From contig NZ_AULT01000030.1 in the NCBI RefSeq assembly GCF_000422425.1, positions 1 through 64,000 of the forward strand: a stretch of 64,000 nt of DNA. Direction: 5' to 3'. Position 1 is the first letter of the stretch, and each line of letters opens with the position of its first letter. The stretch comes from Oceanospirillum beijerinckii DSM 7166. GTDB taxonomy: Bacteria; Pseudomonadota; Gammaproteobacteria; Pseudomonadales; Halomonadaceae. The translations under genes and the position numbers were made by a program. Below, piece after piece: positions 1 through 8,720 of the stretch. A model generated the notes under the pieces. It worked only from the letters and a program-made list of their open reading frames with translations. It was not told where the DNA came from and ran no database searches.

Positions 1-321
1 CACAGTATGCCAGTCATGCGTACCGAAGGCTGATAGATAAGAATGGTTTTACAGGCAGTATGAGTCGTAAGGGGAACTGCTGGGATAATGCTGTTGCTGA
101 GAGTTTCTTCGGCACATTGAAGCAGGAGCGGGTACAGTGGTGTCATTATCAAACCCGGCAAGAAGCCATAGCGGATATACGGGAGTATATCGTAATGTAT
201 TACAACGAAAAGCGACTTCACTCATATCTGGGTTATATGAGCCCTAATGACTGTGAACGGGAATTTTATCGACTACAGGAAGTCGCTTAACTGGACTGGT
301 AGTATTTGCTTGACCACGTCA
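1..321 (+). mobile_element. IS3-family insertion sequence, 3' end (left part outside window)
   Basis: The window opens inside the transposase of an IS3-family element. About 30 bases after the transposase stop lies TTGACCACGTCA at about 310-321. Read inwards this gives TGACGTGGTCAAGC, which fits the TG...CA ends of IS3-family inverted repeats. The right border near 321 is inferred, because the left end and the target duplication cannot be seen. The bases just beyond the border fall in frame with a short gene tail, so the element probably disrupted a gene. Confidence 0.75.
3..290 (+). CDS. IS3-family transposase OrfB, C-terminal part (partial)
   Basis: This is the C-terminal part of a DDE (rve-type integrase core) transposase. 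The frame is open back to the window edge, and an internal ATG at 60 is not the real start. The stretch SRKGNCWDNAVAESFFGTLK carries the conserved last catalytic Glu region of IS3-group transposases. The ending YYNEKRLHSYLGYMSP is the typical family terminus. Such proteins cut and join the IS ends in the cytoplasm, usually as an OrfAB fusion made by frameshifting. OrfA and the first two catalytic Asp residues lie outside the window, so whether the element is intact is unknown. Confidence 0.9.
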   Translation, partial: QYASHAYRRLIDKNGFTGSMSRKGNCWDNAVAESFFGTLKQERVQWCHYQTRQEAIADIREYIVMYYNEKRLHSYLGYMSPNDCEREFYRLQEVA

Positions 322-381
322 CTGTCACAGGATGAGCAAATGCAGCTATTTAAACATTTGAATACGCTAAAGCTGCTATAA
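322..381 (+). pseudogene. 3' remnant of an interrupted gene (possibly MarR-type regulator)
   Basis: Directly beyond the IS border the frame reads LSQDEQMQLFKHLNTLKLL and then stops at 379-381. A hairpin terminator follows at 435-470. A short C-terminal helix pattern of this kind (LS..E...L...L..L) is seen at the ends of MarR-family regulators, but twenty residues are too few to prove it. The arrangement of IS end, in-frame tail, stop and terminator suggests that the IS truncated a real gene. The alternative is chance. Confidence 0.35.
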
Positions 382-434
382 CGTTTTATCAAAGATGAAC
401 TCTAAAAATAGTTGGCTTCTAGCAATAGCATCTT

Positions 435-470
435 AAAAAACCTCTGTCACTCCGGTAACAGAGGTTTTTT
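435..470 (+). terminator. Rho-independent terminator
   Basis: CCTCTGT (441-447) pairs with ACAGAGG (458-464), flanked by an A-run and a T-run, which extends the pairing and makes it potentially bidirectional. It follows the truncated gene tail ending at 381. Confidence 0.8.
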
Positions 471-966
471 TATGTATTGAGATAACGACGGCAAAAAAGA
501 GCACACGCGGCATATTTGACAAACTTACGAGGTGTAAAGCCACCCTACTCAGCCTTTAACAATCCAACATAGATATATCTGGAAGCTCTCTAAGAAAAAA
601 AATGGTGGCTACAAAGCGTCGAAATAATGCGACTTAAATCAACAAACCCTATTTTTTGCTACCAAAGAGATAGCCGACCCTATCTATCGCCTGAGAATAC
701 TTATACGAATAACCTTAGCCCACCAAGGCAGGCTCCTCAGAGGCAATACCCCTAAGACTTATATCATTACCCACTTCAACAGATACGAAAGTATTTGGCT
801 CATCAGGAATTAAAAACCTCTCTACTTAGCGCGACAGCTATAGAAAAATCATCACACACTCCATCAGCAATATCGCACAAATCGTCAAGCACTCTGCCAT
901 TATTCCCATACCACCTTCACTGCTAGCCTGTGCGCTCCAATAGACAGGTTTTAAAAGGATTTTATT
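471..966. other. Intergenic region without recognisable gene
   Basis: About 500 bases between the terminator and the next gene. All frames are broken by stops and no RNA gene was recognised. A ribosome binding site (AAAAGGA at about 953-959) sits at the right end for the GTG start at 967. Confidence 0.5.
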
Positions 967-1527
967 GTGAATAGATTATTAACAGCCTCTGCCGTATTAA
1001 CTCTGGCATTCACTAATATGACAGCTTACGCTGGTACAGCAGAGTTCAGCACTGATATCCCGGAAGCTTTGCAGCAAAGTATTAATAATCAACAGGAGGA
1101 AATGAAGCAAAATAGTCTTTCTTCTGAGCCTCACTCCATCACCGCCGAGCCCAATGTCTTCTCTGCACTTAGTACTGGGAACTGGTGGGATTCTGCTGCT
1201 GGTCCCGGCGTTTTACAATATCAATATGATCCACAGCCTAGTGGAGTTTTATCGGGATACGGTTCAGGCTTTATTACTAATATCAATTATCACTGGAGTG
1301 GAACTCTCAATGGGTGGAGCGATATTGAAGTCTATCTCTGTTTAATCAATGCAGGAGTTTGTGCCAATGTCAGCAGTACACCAACAGGAAGTATCTCTAC
1401 ATCTTACGGCACTTATTCAGGAAATGACTCTATACAGTTCTATTTTGTCGTAGATAGAGCACCTAAACTAAGAATCTATAATGGTCCATCGTTTAATTAT
1501 GTGAGTGCTTCTGTTGAATACCAATAA
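967..1527 (+). CDS. Secreted protein, possibly FlhE-like
   Basis: A 186-residue protein starting at GTG, with AAAAGGA about eight bases upstream. Residues 1-22 form a signal peptide (positively charged start, hydrophobic core, ending TAYA), so the product should be periplasmic or secreted. After a polar linker (about 23-60), the C-terminal 110 residues resemble the FlhE layout: an opening GNWW, then a Trp-containing strand, a Cys pair (YLCLINAGVCANV), a hydrophobic IQFYFVV strand and a terminal SVEYQ strand. FlhE is a periplasmic flagellar accessory protein. No flagellar genes are nearby, so this call is tentative and rests on the pattern only. The downstream neighbours are two unrelated paralogues of unknown function. 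Confidence 0.5.
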   Translation: MNRLLTASAVLTLAFTNMTAYAGTAEFSTDIPEALQQSINNQQEEMKQNSLSSEPHSITAEPNVFSALSTGNWWDSAAGPGVLQYQYDPQPSGVLSGYGSGFITNINYHWSGTLNGWSDIEVYLCLINAGVCANVSSTPTGSISTSYGTYSGNDSIQFYFVVDRAPKLRIYNGPSFNYVSASVEYQ

Positions 1528-1627
1528 TCAGCACTTGCATGAAAGCATCTTGATCCTCCTCTTATCTGTCAATGGCCGATAAGGGGGAGACAAACCTATA
1601 TTAAGCATTACTGAAAAGGTTATTTCC

Positions 1628-2149
1628 ATGAAGATTATCGCAGCCATTCCCGCCCCGCCCGCTAGTAGCCCGATTAACACACCGTCAAAAACTGAAACAT
1701 TGACTCAGACAACAGACAAAGACCAACCTTATTTTATGACAGGTCAGGAAGCTGTTGAACACTTCGCAAAACTGTTTGCCTACCCAGAATGGGAAGCTAA
1801 GGGATTAACACTGACTCAAGAAACCAAAGAAGCCATTCATAATACCTTCGTAGAAGCGGCATTAACCAACAACCCTTTTTCTGCTGCTGGTGTAGGCGTA
1901 AGTATTAATATTCACCAAATAGTCATGGACAACCAGGATGTCCCTAGCTGGTTTCTTAGTGAAAAAGAGATGGTAGGAGATTTGTACGGAGATCAACTTT
2001 TCCCTAATGGGGAGCATTATGCCTACAGCATTGGAGATCGAAAAATAGACTCAAGCCACATGTATCCCCCTCTAAATTTATCTTCTAAAGATGTTGATGA
2101 GCTACTTAAGCAATTATTTTCAAGAAACGGGCTAAGTACCAACGCCTAA
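1628..2149 (+). CDS. Unknown protein, first of a tandem paralogous pair
   Basis: A 173-residue protein of unrecognised family. The first 35 residues are polar and rich in Pro, Ser and Thr and look disordered. The rest forms a compact domain shared with the next gene: (T/S)G.E.V..FA..FA.P.W..KGL.L.QE.KE, then NIHQIVMDNQ.VP.WF..EK and FPNGE.Y. There is no signal peptide, membrane segment or cysteine. The pair is separated by 76 bases and probably arose by duplication. Position in the accessory edge next to an IS suggests a lineage-specific trait. The low-complexity start followed by a folded domain recalls exported effectors or FlgM-like proteins, but there is no direct evidence for either. Confidence 0.7.
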   Translation: MKIIAAIPAPPASSPINTPSKTETLTQTTDKDQPYFMTGQEAVEHFAKLFAYPEWEAKGLTLTQETKEAIHNTFVEAALTNNPFSAAGVGVSINIHQIVMDNQDVPSWFLSEKEMVGDLYGDQLFPNGEHYAYSIGDRKIDSSHMYPPLNLSSKDVDELLKQLFSRNGLSTNA

Positions 2150-2225
2150 CCCGGCACAGCCCCATGCTTGCAACCCTTTAGGACTCAGCACTGTTAAGTA
2201 GATATCATTAAAAAGGAATAAAACC

Positions 2226-2750
2226 ATGAAGATTGATTCTACAAACACTGCGTTACACACAAACGCAGTCAAATCGGTGAATAACACAGATAGGACAAAC
2301 AGTGCCCAGGTAATAGATCAGAAAGGACCTCGCATGGTATCGGGACCTGAATTAGTCGATTACTTTGCTGACAAATTCGCCTTTCCTTCATGGTCAGACA
2401 AAGGGCTGAGTCTAAGTCAGGAAAGCAAGGAAGTGATTTTCCAGGCATTACAAGACTCCCTGCGTGAAGCTTATAGCAAAACCCATGGTGCAGGCGGCTT
2501 TGGTACCACCCTCAATATCCACCAGATAGTCATGGATAATCAGGAAGTGCCTGACTGGTTCGCGCAGGAAAAGCAAGTCATTGATCAGTCCTACGGCTCT
2601 GAATCGTTTCCCAATGGCGAATATTACAGCATTGATTACAAAGGTCTGGGACCAAAGAGCTATGAGAATATGGCTTATCTAGGATTTAATGAAAACATCA
2701 ATCTGACCAGACACCTATTCGAGATAGGCGGAGTCAAGGCCAAAGTCTAA
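2226..2750 (+). CDS. Unknown protein, second of a tandem paralogous pair
   Basis: A 174-residue paralogue of the preceding gene. AAAAAGGAATAAAACC lies before the ATG and gives a good ribosome binding site. Residues 1-37 are polar and variable. Residues 38-150 carry the shared core, with NIHQIVMDNQEVPDWF the most conserved segment and FPNGEYY shortly after. The Gly-rich insertion AGGFGTT replaces the AAGVGVS of its partner. The C-termini differ. The spacing and the terminator right after this gene suggest one transcript for the pair. No function is recognised. Conservation is concentrated in one polar-aromatic motif, which could mark a binding or active site. Confidence 0.7.
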   Translation: MKIDSTNTALHTNAVKSVNNTDRTNSAQVIDQKGPRMVSGPELVDYFADKFAFPSWSDKGLSLSQESKEVIFQALQDSLREAYSKTHGAGGFGTTLNIHQIVMDNQEVPDWFAQEKQVIDQSYGSESFPNGEYYSIDYKGLGPKSYENMAYLGFNENINLTRHLFEIGGVKAKV

Positions 2751-2777
2751 GCATCAGGCCCTGTAAACAGAACCGAT

Positions 2778-2804
2778 TAAACCGGGTCTTTAACCCGGCT
2801 TTTT
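2778..2804 (+). terminator. Rho-independent terminator after the tandem pair
   Basis: CCGGGT (2782-2787) pairs with ACCCGG (2793-2798), followed by CTTTTTC. It lies between the convergent tandem pair and tapT. Confidence 0.8.
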
Positions 2805-2822
2805 CATGTCCTATAAAAATAT

Positions 2823-3593
2823 CTATACTCGATTAATACGCTCGAGCACCTCTTCCCGCAGACCGCGTGCTTCGGCATAACGTCGATTAAAGGCCTCAAA
2901 ATAAACTTCCACAGCTTCAGCCGCTTGTGTTTCCCCGGCTTGTTTTAATAGCTCAACACCTACTTCAACGGTACACAAATGTTGTTCACTGGCAGGTTTA
3001 CGCAGGGCATAACGGGTTAAGCGATCGGTTTTCAACGGTAACACTGGCAGATCAGCTAAATAAGGGCTTTTACGGAACATACGTCGTGCCTGACGCCAGG
3101 TACCATCCAGAATAATAAACACCGGGATCTTACTGCGGCTACTACTTTTATTATCCTGATCAGTCTTGCCAGCTTTATCACAACCATCGTGATACTCTCC
3201 CTGCAGCGTCATCACCTGATCAAACTGCACCACACGGTGAGCATAGTCTTCCATATCATCGGGAAAGATAATAAAGGGCTGATACTGATCATTTTGTAGC
3301 AAGGTCAGCAGCTGAGCATTAGGTTCAGTGCGATACCAGTAGAACACCTGGGTATCCGGCAAGCAGTCCGCCAACAAACGTCCGGTATTGGTCGGTTTAT
3401 AGATCTCTTCCGGGTGCATGAGCAGCCAGATTTGTGCACGACAGGGCACATTCTCAGGGCGCAAATCACAGATACAGAAATCCTGTGCCATCAGGCAGCC
3501 AGAACAGCGGTTTACCCGTGAGCCTCGGGCTGCAAAAGGTTTACGAGGCATTTCAGGTGCCGGCGGCAGGGGCAGAGAGAAAGGTTTGGACAT
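2823..3593 (-). CDS. tapT: tRNA-uridine aminocarboxypropyltransferase (DTW domain)
   Basis: A 256-residue DTW-domain protein. TapT (YfiP) in E. coli makes acp3U at position 47 of tRNA using SAM. The N-terminal cysteines C30xxC33...C40xC42 (RCSGCLMAQDFCIC) match the putative metal site of the family. The signature LDGTWRQARRMF carries the D-x-T-W motif that names it. A polar insertion (about 135-155, Ser/Lys-rich) makes it slightly longer than the usual 200-230 residues. It is a single gene convergent with the tandem pair and followed by its own terminator region. The gene symbol follows E. coli usage. Confidence 0.85.
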   Translation of the reverse strand: MSKPFSLPLPPAPEMPRKPFAARGSRVNRCSGCLMAQDFCICDLRPENVPCRAQIWLLMHPEEIYKPTNTGRLLADCLPDTQVFYWYRTEPNAQLLTLLQNDQYQPFIIFPDDMEDYAHRVVQFDQVMTLQGEYHDGCDKAGKTDQDNKSSSRSKIPVFIILDGTWRQARRMFRKSPYLADLPVLPLKTDRLTRYALRKPASEQHLCTVEVGVELLKQAGETQAAEAVEVYFEAFNRRYAEARGLREEVLERINRV

Positions 3594-3665
3594 TGAATTG
3601 AATAGACCCGAGCTAATTGAGTGGCGAAGTTTACTGCAGCGACAGTAAACTTCACACCCCCTTAC

Positions 3666-6131
3666 TTATCCACAGGGCTGTTTTTTAAGGCCCAATACAG
3701 GGGTGATCAGTAGCGTCTCAACCTCATTCGCAGGTAACGGGCGGCTAAAGTAATAACCCTGGAGCTCTTCACAGCCCTGAGACGCCAAGAAATATCTCTG
3801 ATCAACCGTCTCAACCCCTTCTGCAATCACCTTTAGCTTCAGACCATGAGCCATAGAGATAATCGCCTGGGTAATCTCCGCGGTTTCACTATTTTCCGTC
3901 AGGTCACGCACAAAACTCTGATCAATCTTGATACGATCCAGAGAAAAATTCTGCAGATAACTTAACGAGGAATAACCGGTACCAAAATCATCAATGGCGA
4001 TTTGAACACCCAAGCGTCTCAGTTGTAATAAGGTATCCCGAGTTGCTTCCATGTCATTTATCAACGCAGATTCCGTTATTTCCAGCTCTAGCTGATTCGA
4101 TGGCAGACCTGTTTTCTGCAAGGTATCAATGACATGCTGAACCAGGTCACCTTCACCAAACTGAATTGCGGATACGTTAACTGCGATACGAATGTCCTGC
4201 TGCCGCTCTTCTCGCCATTGGGCCACCTGAGCACAGGCTTGGTATAAAACCCAATTACCAATCTCTATGATAAGGCCTGTCTTTTCAGCAATGGGAATAA
4301 AGTCTGCCGGAGAGATAAACCCCCGCTCAGGATGAATCCAGCGTAACAGCGCTTCCATCCCGATAATTTCACCACTTTCTGTCACGACTTGCGGCTGGTA
4401 GTAAACGTCTAATTGATTACTGGCCAGTGCGTTACGCAGGTCTCTTTCAAGCTCCGATGCTTGTACAATTTGGTCCTTCAGCTGCTCCGAGAAGAAATAA
4501 AGGTCACACTTTTTATCCTCTTTCGCTTTATGCATCGCGGTATAAGCGTTGTTGAGCAGTGCCGGAGCATCCTCACCATCACCAGGAAAAACACTCACAC
4601 CAATACTGGGTGTTAGATAAAACGCGTCCTCACCCACACGATAGGCCTGTTGCAGCAAAGGCGTAATACGGCTGGCCATATGATGCACCTCCTGTTCACT
4701 CTTAATAGGGTTTAACAGGACTGCAAACTCCGCTCCTCCCAAACGAGCGACAGGGTGTTGAAACACGACCGCTTTCTGCAACTGCTGCGCCACCTTCAGT
4801 AGCACCTGATCACCGGCTTCCAACCCCAGTCGATCATTCACATTTTTGATACCGCCCAACTGAATCACCAGCAATGCCAGATGCCCGCTCTGTTGCTGCG
4901 CTTTTTCCATGCGTTGAGTGATCTCTTGCTGCAGCATTTTCTGATTAGGTAACTGCGTCAGATTGTCAAAGTGAGTTTCCTGATAGACCTGTTTATGCAG
5001 TACAGCCACCTGTTTTAACGAGTTTTGATAGCGCCAACCGCCCAGGGCTAACAACACCATTCCCTGAAGGAACAAGGCATTAGTCGGTGCAAACCAGTTT
5101 GATTGCCCAACAAACATCAGATAAGACAGAGCCACAGGCAGCACTAAGCCGAACAGGGCCACCACGGTATAAAAACGCGGGGGAAGAAAGATAATTAAAA
5201 CGGCAAACACACCTGCCAAAAGCAAGTTGAACCCTAAGGCCTCGTTATCACTTGTAGCCTTAATCTGCTTCTGCTGGATCAGGGACTCAATAATATTGGC
5301 ATTAAACTCAACCCCTGACATACGCTGTACCGGTGTCGATAGAATATCCCCCATCCCCACAGCCGTGGCACCAATCAGCACCGTTTTGTCTTTGAGCTGC
5401 TTAATCCCCACACGCCCCTGCAAGACATCAATATAGGCATAGTGCTTAAAGTGCCCCGATCCGCCCCAGTATGGAATCAGCATGGGATTTTTTCGTACCC
5501 AGCCCGTGCCCTGATCCTGACGCTCTATGTTATAACCGATATCACTGATTACGTTTTCAGCCGTCAGATAAGCCAAAGCCAATGAAAATGATGGCCAACG
5601 AGGTTCACCCAAACCTCCAAATTGATACAGGGTTCGCGCCAGGCCATCAGGGTCTAACCCGACGTCCACATGGCCCAAGCGTTGTGCCGCTATAGCTAAA
5701 ACAGGAATAGGCAATAATTCCTGCATGGAGCGGCTCATGCCGAGACGTTCCGGTGCCAGGGCCAGAACAACACGGCCATTATCCTGAATCGCTTTCGCCA
5801 GACGACGATCTGCCTGTTCTGATTCCGGTTCAGAGAAAATAATATCAATCCCAACAGCTCTGACTTTAGCCTCAGTCAGGCGGTCAATCAGTTCAGCATG
5901 AACCGTACGACTCCAGGGCCAGCGCCCCAGATAAGACAAACTCTGGTCATCAATTCCGATCACTACCACCTGATTGGATACTGGCGTTTTATTCAGCATC
6001 ATCCAGCTATCATAGAAAAACAGATCCATACGTTTGGTGAAAGGAGCCGTCAACCAAAGTATCAGCAAGAGCAAAGTTGCACCCAGCAACAAAATATTTT
6101 TTGTCATCCCTGACAGAGTCGGTCCCATCAT
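3666..6131 (-). CDS. CHASE2-GGDEF-EAL membrane protein (probable c-di-GMP phosphodiesterase)
   Basis: About 821 residues. The start is placed at the ATG overlapping the stop of the upstream FecR gene (ATGA), which implies translational coupling. A later Met (6107) is possible. Order: membrane segment (about 9-30), extracytoplasmic CHASE2 sensor (30-300), three membrane helices (about 305-385), GGDEF domain (395-555) and EAL domain (570-810). The GGDEF site reads GGAEF, with the catalytic acidic residue replaced by Ala, so cyclase activity is doubtful. The EAL site looks complete: MEALLRW, then NVSAIQF, DDFGTGYSS, KIDQSF and EGVET. The expected role is c-di-GMP hydrolysis in response to a periplasmic signal, perhaps sensed together with the LysM/FecR partner encoded just upstream. 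Confidence 0.93.
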   Translation of the reverse strand: MMGPTLSGMTKNILLLGATLLLLILWLTAPFTKRMDLFFYDSWMMLNKTPVSNQVVVIGIDDQSLSYLGRWPWSRTVHAELIDRLTEAKVRAVGIDIIFSEPESEQADRRLAKAIQDNGRVVLALAPERLGMSRSMQELLPIPVLAIAAQRLGHVDVGLDPDGLARTLYQFGGLGEPRWPSFSLALAYLTAENVISDIGYNIERQDQGTGWVRKNPMLIPYWGGSGHFKHYAYIDVLQGRVGIKQLKDKTVLIGATAVGMGDILSTPVQRMSGVEFNANIIESLIQQKQIKATSDNEALGFNLLLAGVFAVLIIFLPPRFYTVVALFGLVLPVALSYLMFVGQSNWFAPTNALFLQGMVLLALGGWRYQNSLKQVAVLHKQVYQETHFDNLTQLPNQKMLQQEITQRMEKAQQQSGHLALLVIQLGGIKNVNDRLGLEAGDQVLLKVAQQLQKAVVFQHPVARLGGAEFAVLLNPIKSEQEVHHMASRITPLLQQAYRVGEDAFYLTPSIGVSVFPGDGEDAPALLNNAYTAMHKAKEDKKCDLYFFSEQLKDQIVQASELERDLRNALASNQLDVYYQPQVVTESGEIIGMEALLRWIHPERGFISPADFIPIAEKTGLIIEIGNWVLYQACAQVAQWREERQQDIRIAVNVSAIQFGEGDLVQHVIDTLQKTGLPSNQLELEITESALINDMEATRDTLLQLRRLGVQIAIDDFGTGYSSLSYLQNFSLDRIKIDQSFVRDLTENSETAEITQAIISMAHGLKLKVIAEGVETVDQRYFLASQGCEELQGYYFSRPLPANEVETLLITPVLGLKKQPCG

Positions 6132-7774
6132 AAAACAGCCAGTACCATCGCAAACCAACTAAAACCAGGCAGATACTTCAGGCTCTGACTTGGTGAAATA
6201 ACATGAACCTCTCCCCATTTACCGTGAGTTTGCTGACTGGCAGAGGCAACTCTTAAGTAACGGGGTTTGTAATAACGCTTCAGCGTTAACTGGCCATGAT
6301 TTTGACGACGATCAAGCAACAGCTGCTTAAACTCAGGGTCTTCAGCCACCTGAACCTGATAAGCCTCACCGGTCAGACTTGGCCAACTCAAGTGCACCTT
6401 CTGACGATCATGCAGCCAGTCATCTTGTAAAATAGAATGAGTTCGGGTAATCGACAAAGGAGTAATCTGACTGAATTCGCCCTGCTCACCATCAGCACTG
6501 ATACTCGCAACCCGCCAGTAATAGTCACCATCCTGGTCGATTCTTAGATCACCATCATAGGCCTGTGGAAGATCCGTTTTATCCACAACCCGTTGTTTAA
6601 AGCCAGCGTCTTTAGCGATCTGCAAACGATAGCGGGCCGCTTGAGGTGCAATGGTCCAACGCAACTCAAAGTTATTACCTATCACACCACCCTGACCGCT
6701 ATAACGAATAGGCACAGGCGGTAGCGGCGTCAGATTAATCGTCACAGGTTTTATCTGGCTATGCCCTTCAATGCCGATATCATCAATGCTGCGCAGACGG
6801 ACAAAATACCCGCCATCGCTGAGTTCGGGAAAAAATAGTTCGCTGCCAGACTGAACCTTTTCCCAGATCAAAGTATTAAAGCTTTTATGTTCAGCGATCT
6901 GGAAACGATAAGCGGTAGAATCCGCATGCCCCTGCCAACGGAAGTTATGATTAATCTGAGTCAGTACTTCTGATAGCCTGGCGAGCTCAGGAGCCGGCAA
7001 TAGCTCACGGGGTTTAATCGGTGCCTCGCCTTTTTTCACCTTGGTGCCAAAACCTTGCTCAACCAATTCAGTGACACTTTTGGCCTGTACTGCAACGCCT
7101 CCATGCAACACCTCAACCCGTGCCGCATCTTCCTGCTGTTGATAGGTTGTACGGAAGCTGGTGCCCCGCACAGCAGAGATCGCAGAAGGCGTATGAATCT
7201 CAAACCGGGCAGGCCCCGCCAATTGGCGCGTTACTTCTGTTTCAGCGGTGCCTTTCATCAAGCGTAAACGGGAATCCACCATTCCTGTCTCTTCATGGGC
7301 ACTCATATGATCAAAGATCAATTCTGCATTTTGGGAGAGTGAGACCGTACTGTCATCGGCAAAACGTACAGCAACACTGCTGTTTTCACCAGTAGTGATC
7401 ATATCACCTAACTGTAGCTGGTCCCCCAAATTCAAAGGGCGCGCAAGCGGCTCGTTGTTCTCTTCTGTTTTACTGCGTCGTAGCCAAACATCGCCCTTAA
7501 CAGCAATAACCAGAGCAGAACTCGGTTGCTCTTTTAGCCAGGAAGCAGGTACACGGATTTTAGTGGTGGGTAAGATCAAATCAGGATTAGAAATATTATT
7601 CAGCACCTGAACCTGACGCCAGTCTATGTCGCTGCGTAAATACTTCTTACTAAATTCAGAAAGCGTATCGCCCTGAATAACCCCATAAATCCAATCTTTA
7701 GCCGCCCAGCTACTGTTTGAACCCACCAGCAAAAATGCAGCCAGAAACAAAGTCTGCTTTTTTAATCCCATCAC
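6128..7774 (-). CDS. LysM and FecR domain periplasmic protein
   Basis: A 548-residue exported protein. The signal peptide (1-25, ending SSWAA) is followed by a LysM module (about 28-75, with IQGDTLSEFSKKYL and NNISNPDLILP), which binds peptidoglycan. Next comes a FecR-type domain (about 85-215, containing DSTVSLSQNAEL and SAVRGTSFRT), then a long beta-rich part with repeated FRWQG / LRWTIAPQA / YYWRVAS strands that resemble fibronectin-type modules. It overlaps the CHASE2 gene by four bases. LysM-FecR proteins are often encoded next to CHASE2 signalling proteins, so the pair likely forms one envelope-sensing unit. The actual signal is not visible in the sequence. Confidence 0.88.
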   Translation of the reverse strand: MMGLKKQTLFLAAFLLVGSNSSWAAKDWIYGVIQGDTLSEFSKKYLRSDIDWRQVQVLNNISNPDLILPTTKIRVPASWLKEQPSSALVIAVKGDVWLRRSKTEENNEPLARPLNLGDQLQLGDMITTGENSSVAVRFADDSTVSLSQNAELIFDHMSAHEETGMVDSRLRLMKGTAETEVTRQLAGPARFEIHTPSAISAVRGTSFRTTYQQQEDAARVEVLHGGVAVQAKSVTELVEQGFGTKVKKGEAPIKPRELLPAPELARLSEVLTQINHNFRWQGHADSTAYRFQIAEHKSFNTLIWEKVQSGSELFFPELSDGGYFVRLRSIDDIGIEGHSQIKPVTINLTPLPPVPIRYSGQGGVIGNNFELRWTIAPQAARYRLQIAKDAGFKQRVVDKTDLPQAYDGDLRIDQDGDYYWRVASISADGEQGEFSQITPLSITRTHSILQDDWLHDRQKVHLSWPSLTGEAYQVQVAEDPEFKQLLLDRRQNHGQLTLKRYYKPRYLRVASASQQTHGKWGEVHVISPSQSLKYLPGFSWFAMVLAVL

Positions 7775-7964
7775 TCGCTCCTAAACCCAACGATCTATGC
7801 ACTCCGTAACCCTCTGACGCTCCTCAGATTAAAGGCAGGGATTGCATTTGATATATCCGATATTTTTACCCAGTCAGTTATAAGCATAGGTCAAACAATC
7901 CCTAGCTTATCAGACAAGAGATGGCTTTATTTTAAAGATTCATTAACGGTACAACTTAACTTCA

Positions 7965-8696
7965 TTATTGAGAAATCAATTGATCCAGCTCTGACAAGTC
8001 TTCAATACCCTGTTGCAATAGATAATCAACCAATGCAGGCATAATTTCACCTGCAGGGTAACGCAGATAAAACGCGGGTACATCCGCTTCGGCTTTAGGG
8101 TCTACGACAATACGTGCCACATGGTAAGGGGCTGCACTGGCTAAAAAAGAGGCGGGCTGAACCTGCAACGAAGTCCCGACAACAATCACCAAATCCGCAG
8201 TCTGAGTAATCTCATGAGCAACAGGATACATAGGGACATCTTCACCAAACCAGACAATATGCGGACGGAGTTGCGATCCCTGCTCACACAGATCACCGGC
8301 ATAAATATCCTGATCACCCAGCTCATATAACAAGTCTTCATTCTGACTGCTGCGAGCTTTAAAGATCTCACCATGCAGGTGCAAGACATCAGACGACCCA
8401 CCTCTTTCATGCAGGTCATCAATATTCTGAGTGATAACGGTGACTTTGAATCTCTCTTCCAGAAGAGCCAGAGCTTTATGAGCTTCATTGGGTTCTGCCG
8501 CACGTATCTGCTGCCGTCTTTCATTATAAAAACGTAACACCAATTCCTGATCACGCGCCCAGGCACCTGGAGTAGCCACATCCTCAACACGATGGTTCTC
8601 CCACAAACCGTCAGAATCGCGAAAGGTTTTGATACCACTCTCGGCACTCACTCCGGCACCACTTAAGATGACGATATGCTGTTTCTGCTCACTCAT
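7965..8696 (-). CDS. Sir2-family NAD-dependent deacylase, zinc-less type
   Basis: A 243-residue sirtuin. NAD-binding motifs are clear: GAGVSAESGIKTFR near the start, TQNIDDLHER (89-98) and the catalytic His in HLHGE (H108). Y57xxR60 (FYNERR) matches the Tyr-Arg pair that in SIRT5 and CobB recognises succinyl- or malonyl-lysine, so deacylation of acidic acyl groups is likely. The usual four zinc cysteines are missing. Only one Cys lies in the module (SSQNEDLLYELGDQDIYAG), so this is a zinc-independent variant. It is the last gene of a nfo / methyltransferase / sirtuin operon, 24 bases after its neighbour, with GGAGAATAGT as ribosome binding site. Confidence 0.88.
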   Translation of the reverse strand: MSEQKQHIVILSGAGVSAESGIKTFRDSDGLWENHRVEDVATPGAWARDQELVLRFYNERRQQIRAAEPNEAHKALALLEERFKVTVITQNIDDLHERGGSSDVLHLHGEIFKARSSQNEDLLYELGDQDIYAGDLCEQGSQLRPHIVWFGEDVPMYPVAHEITQTADLVIVVGTSLQVQPASFLASAAPYHVARIVVDPKAEADVPAFYLRYPAGEIMPALVDYLLQQGIEDLSELDQLISQ

Positions 8697-8720
8697 ACTA
8701 TTCTCCAGTTATCCTATGGC

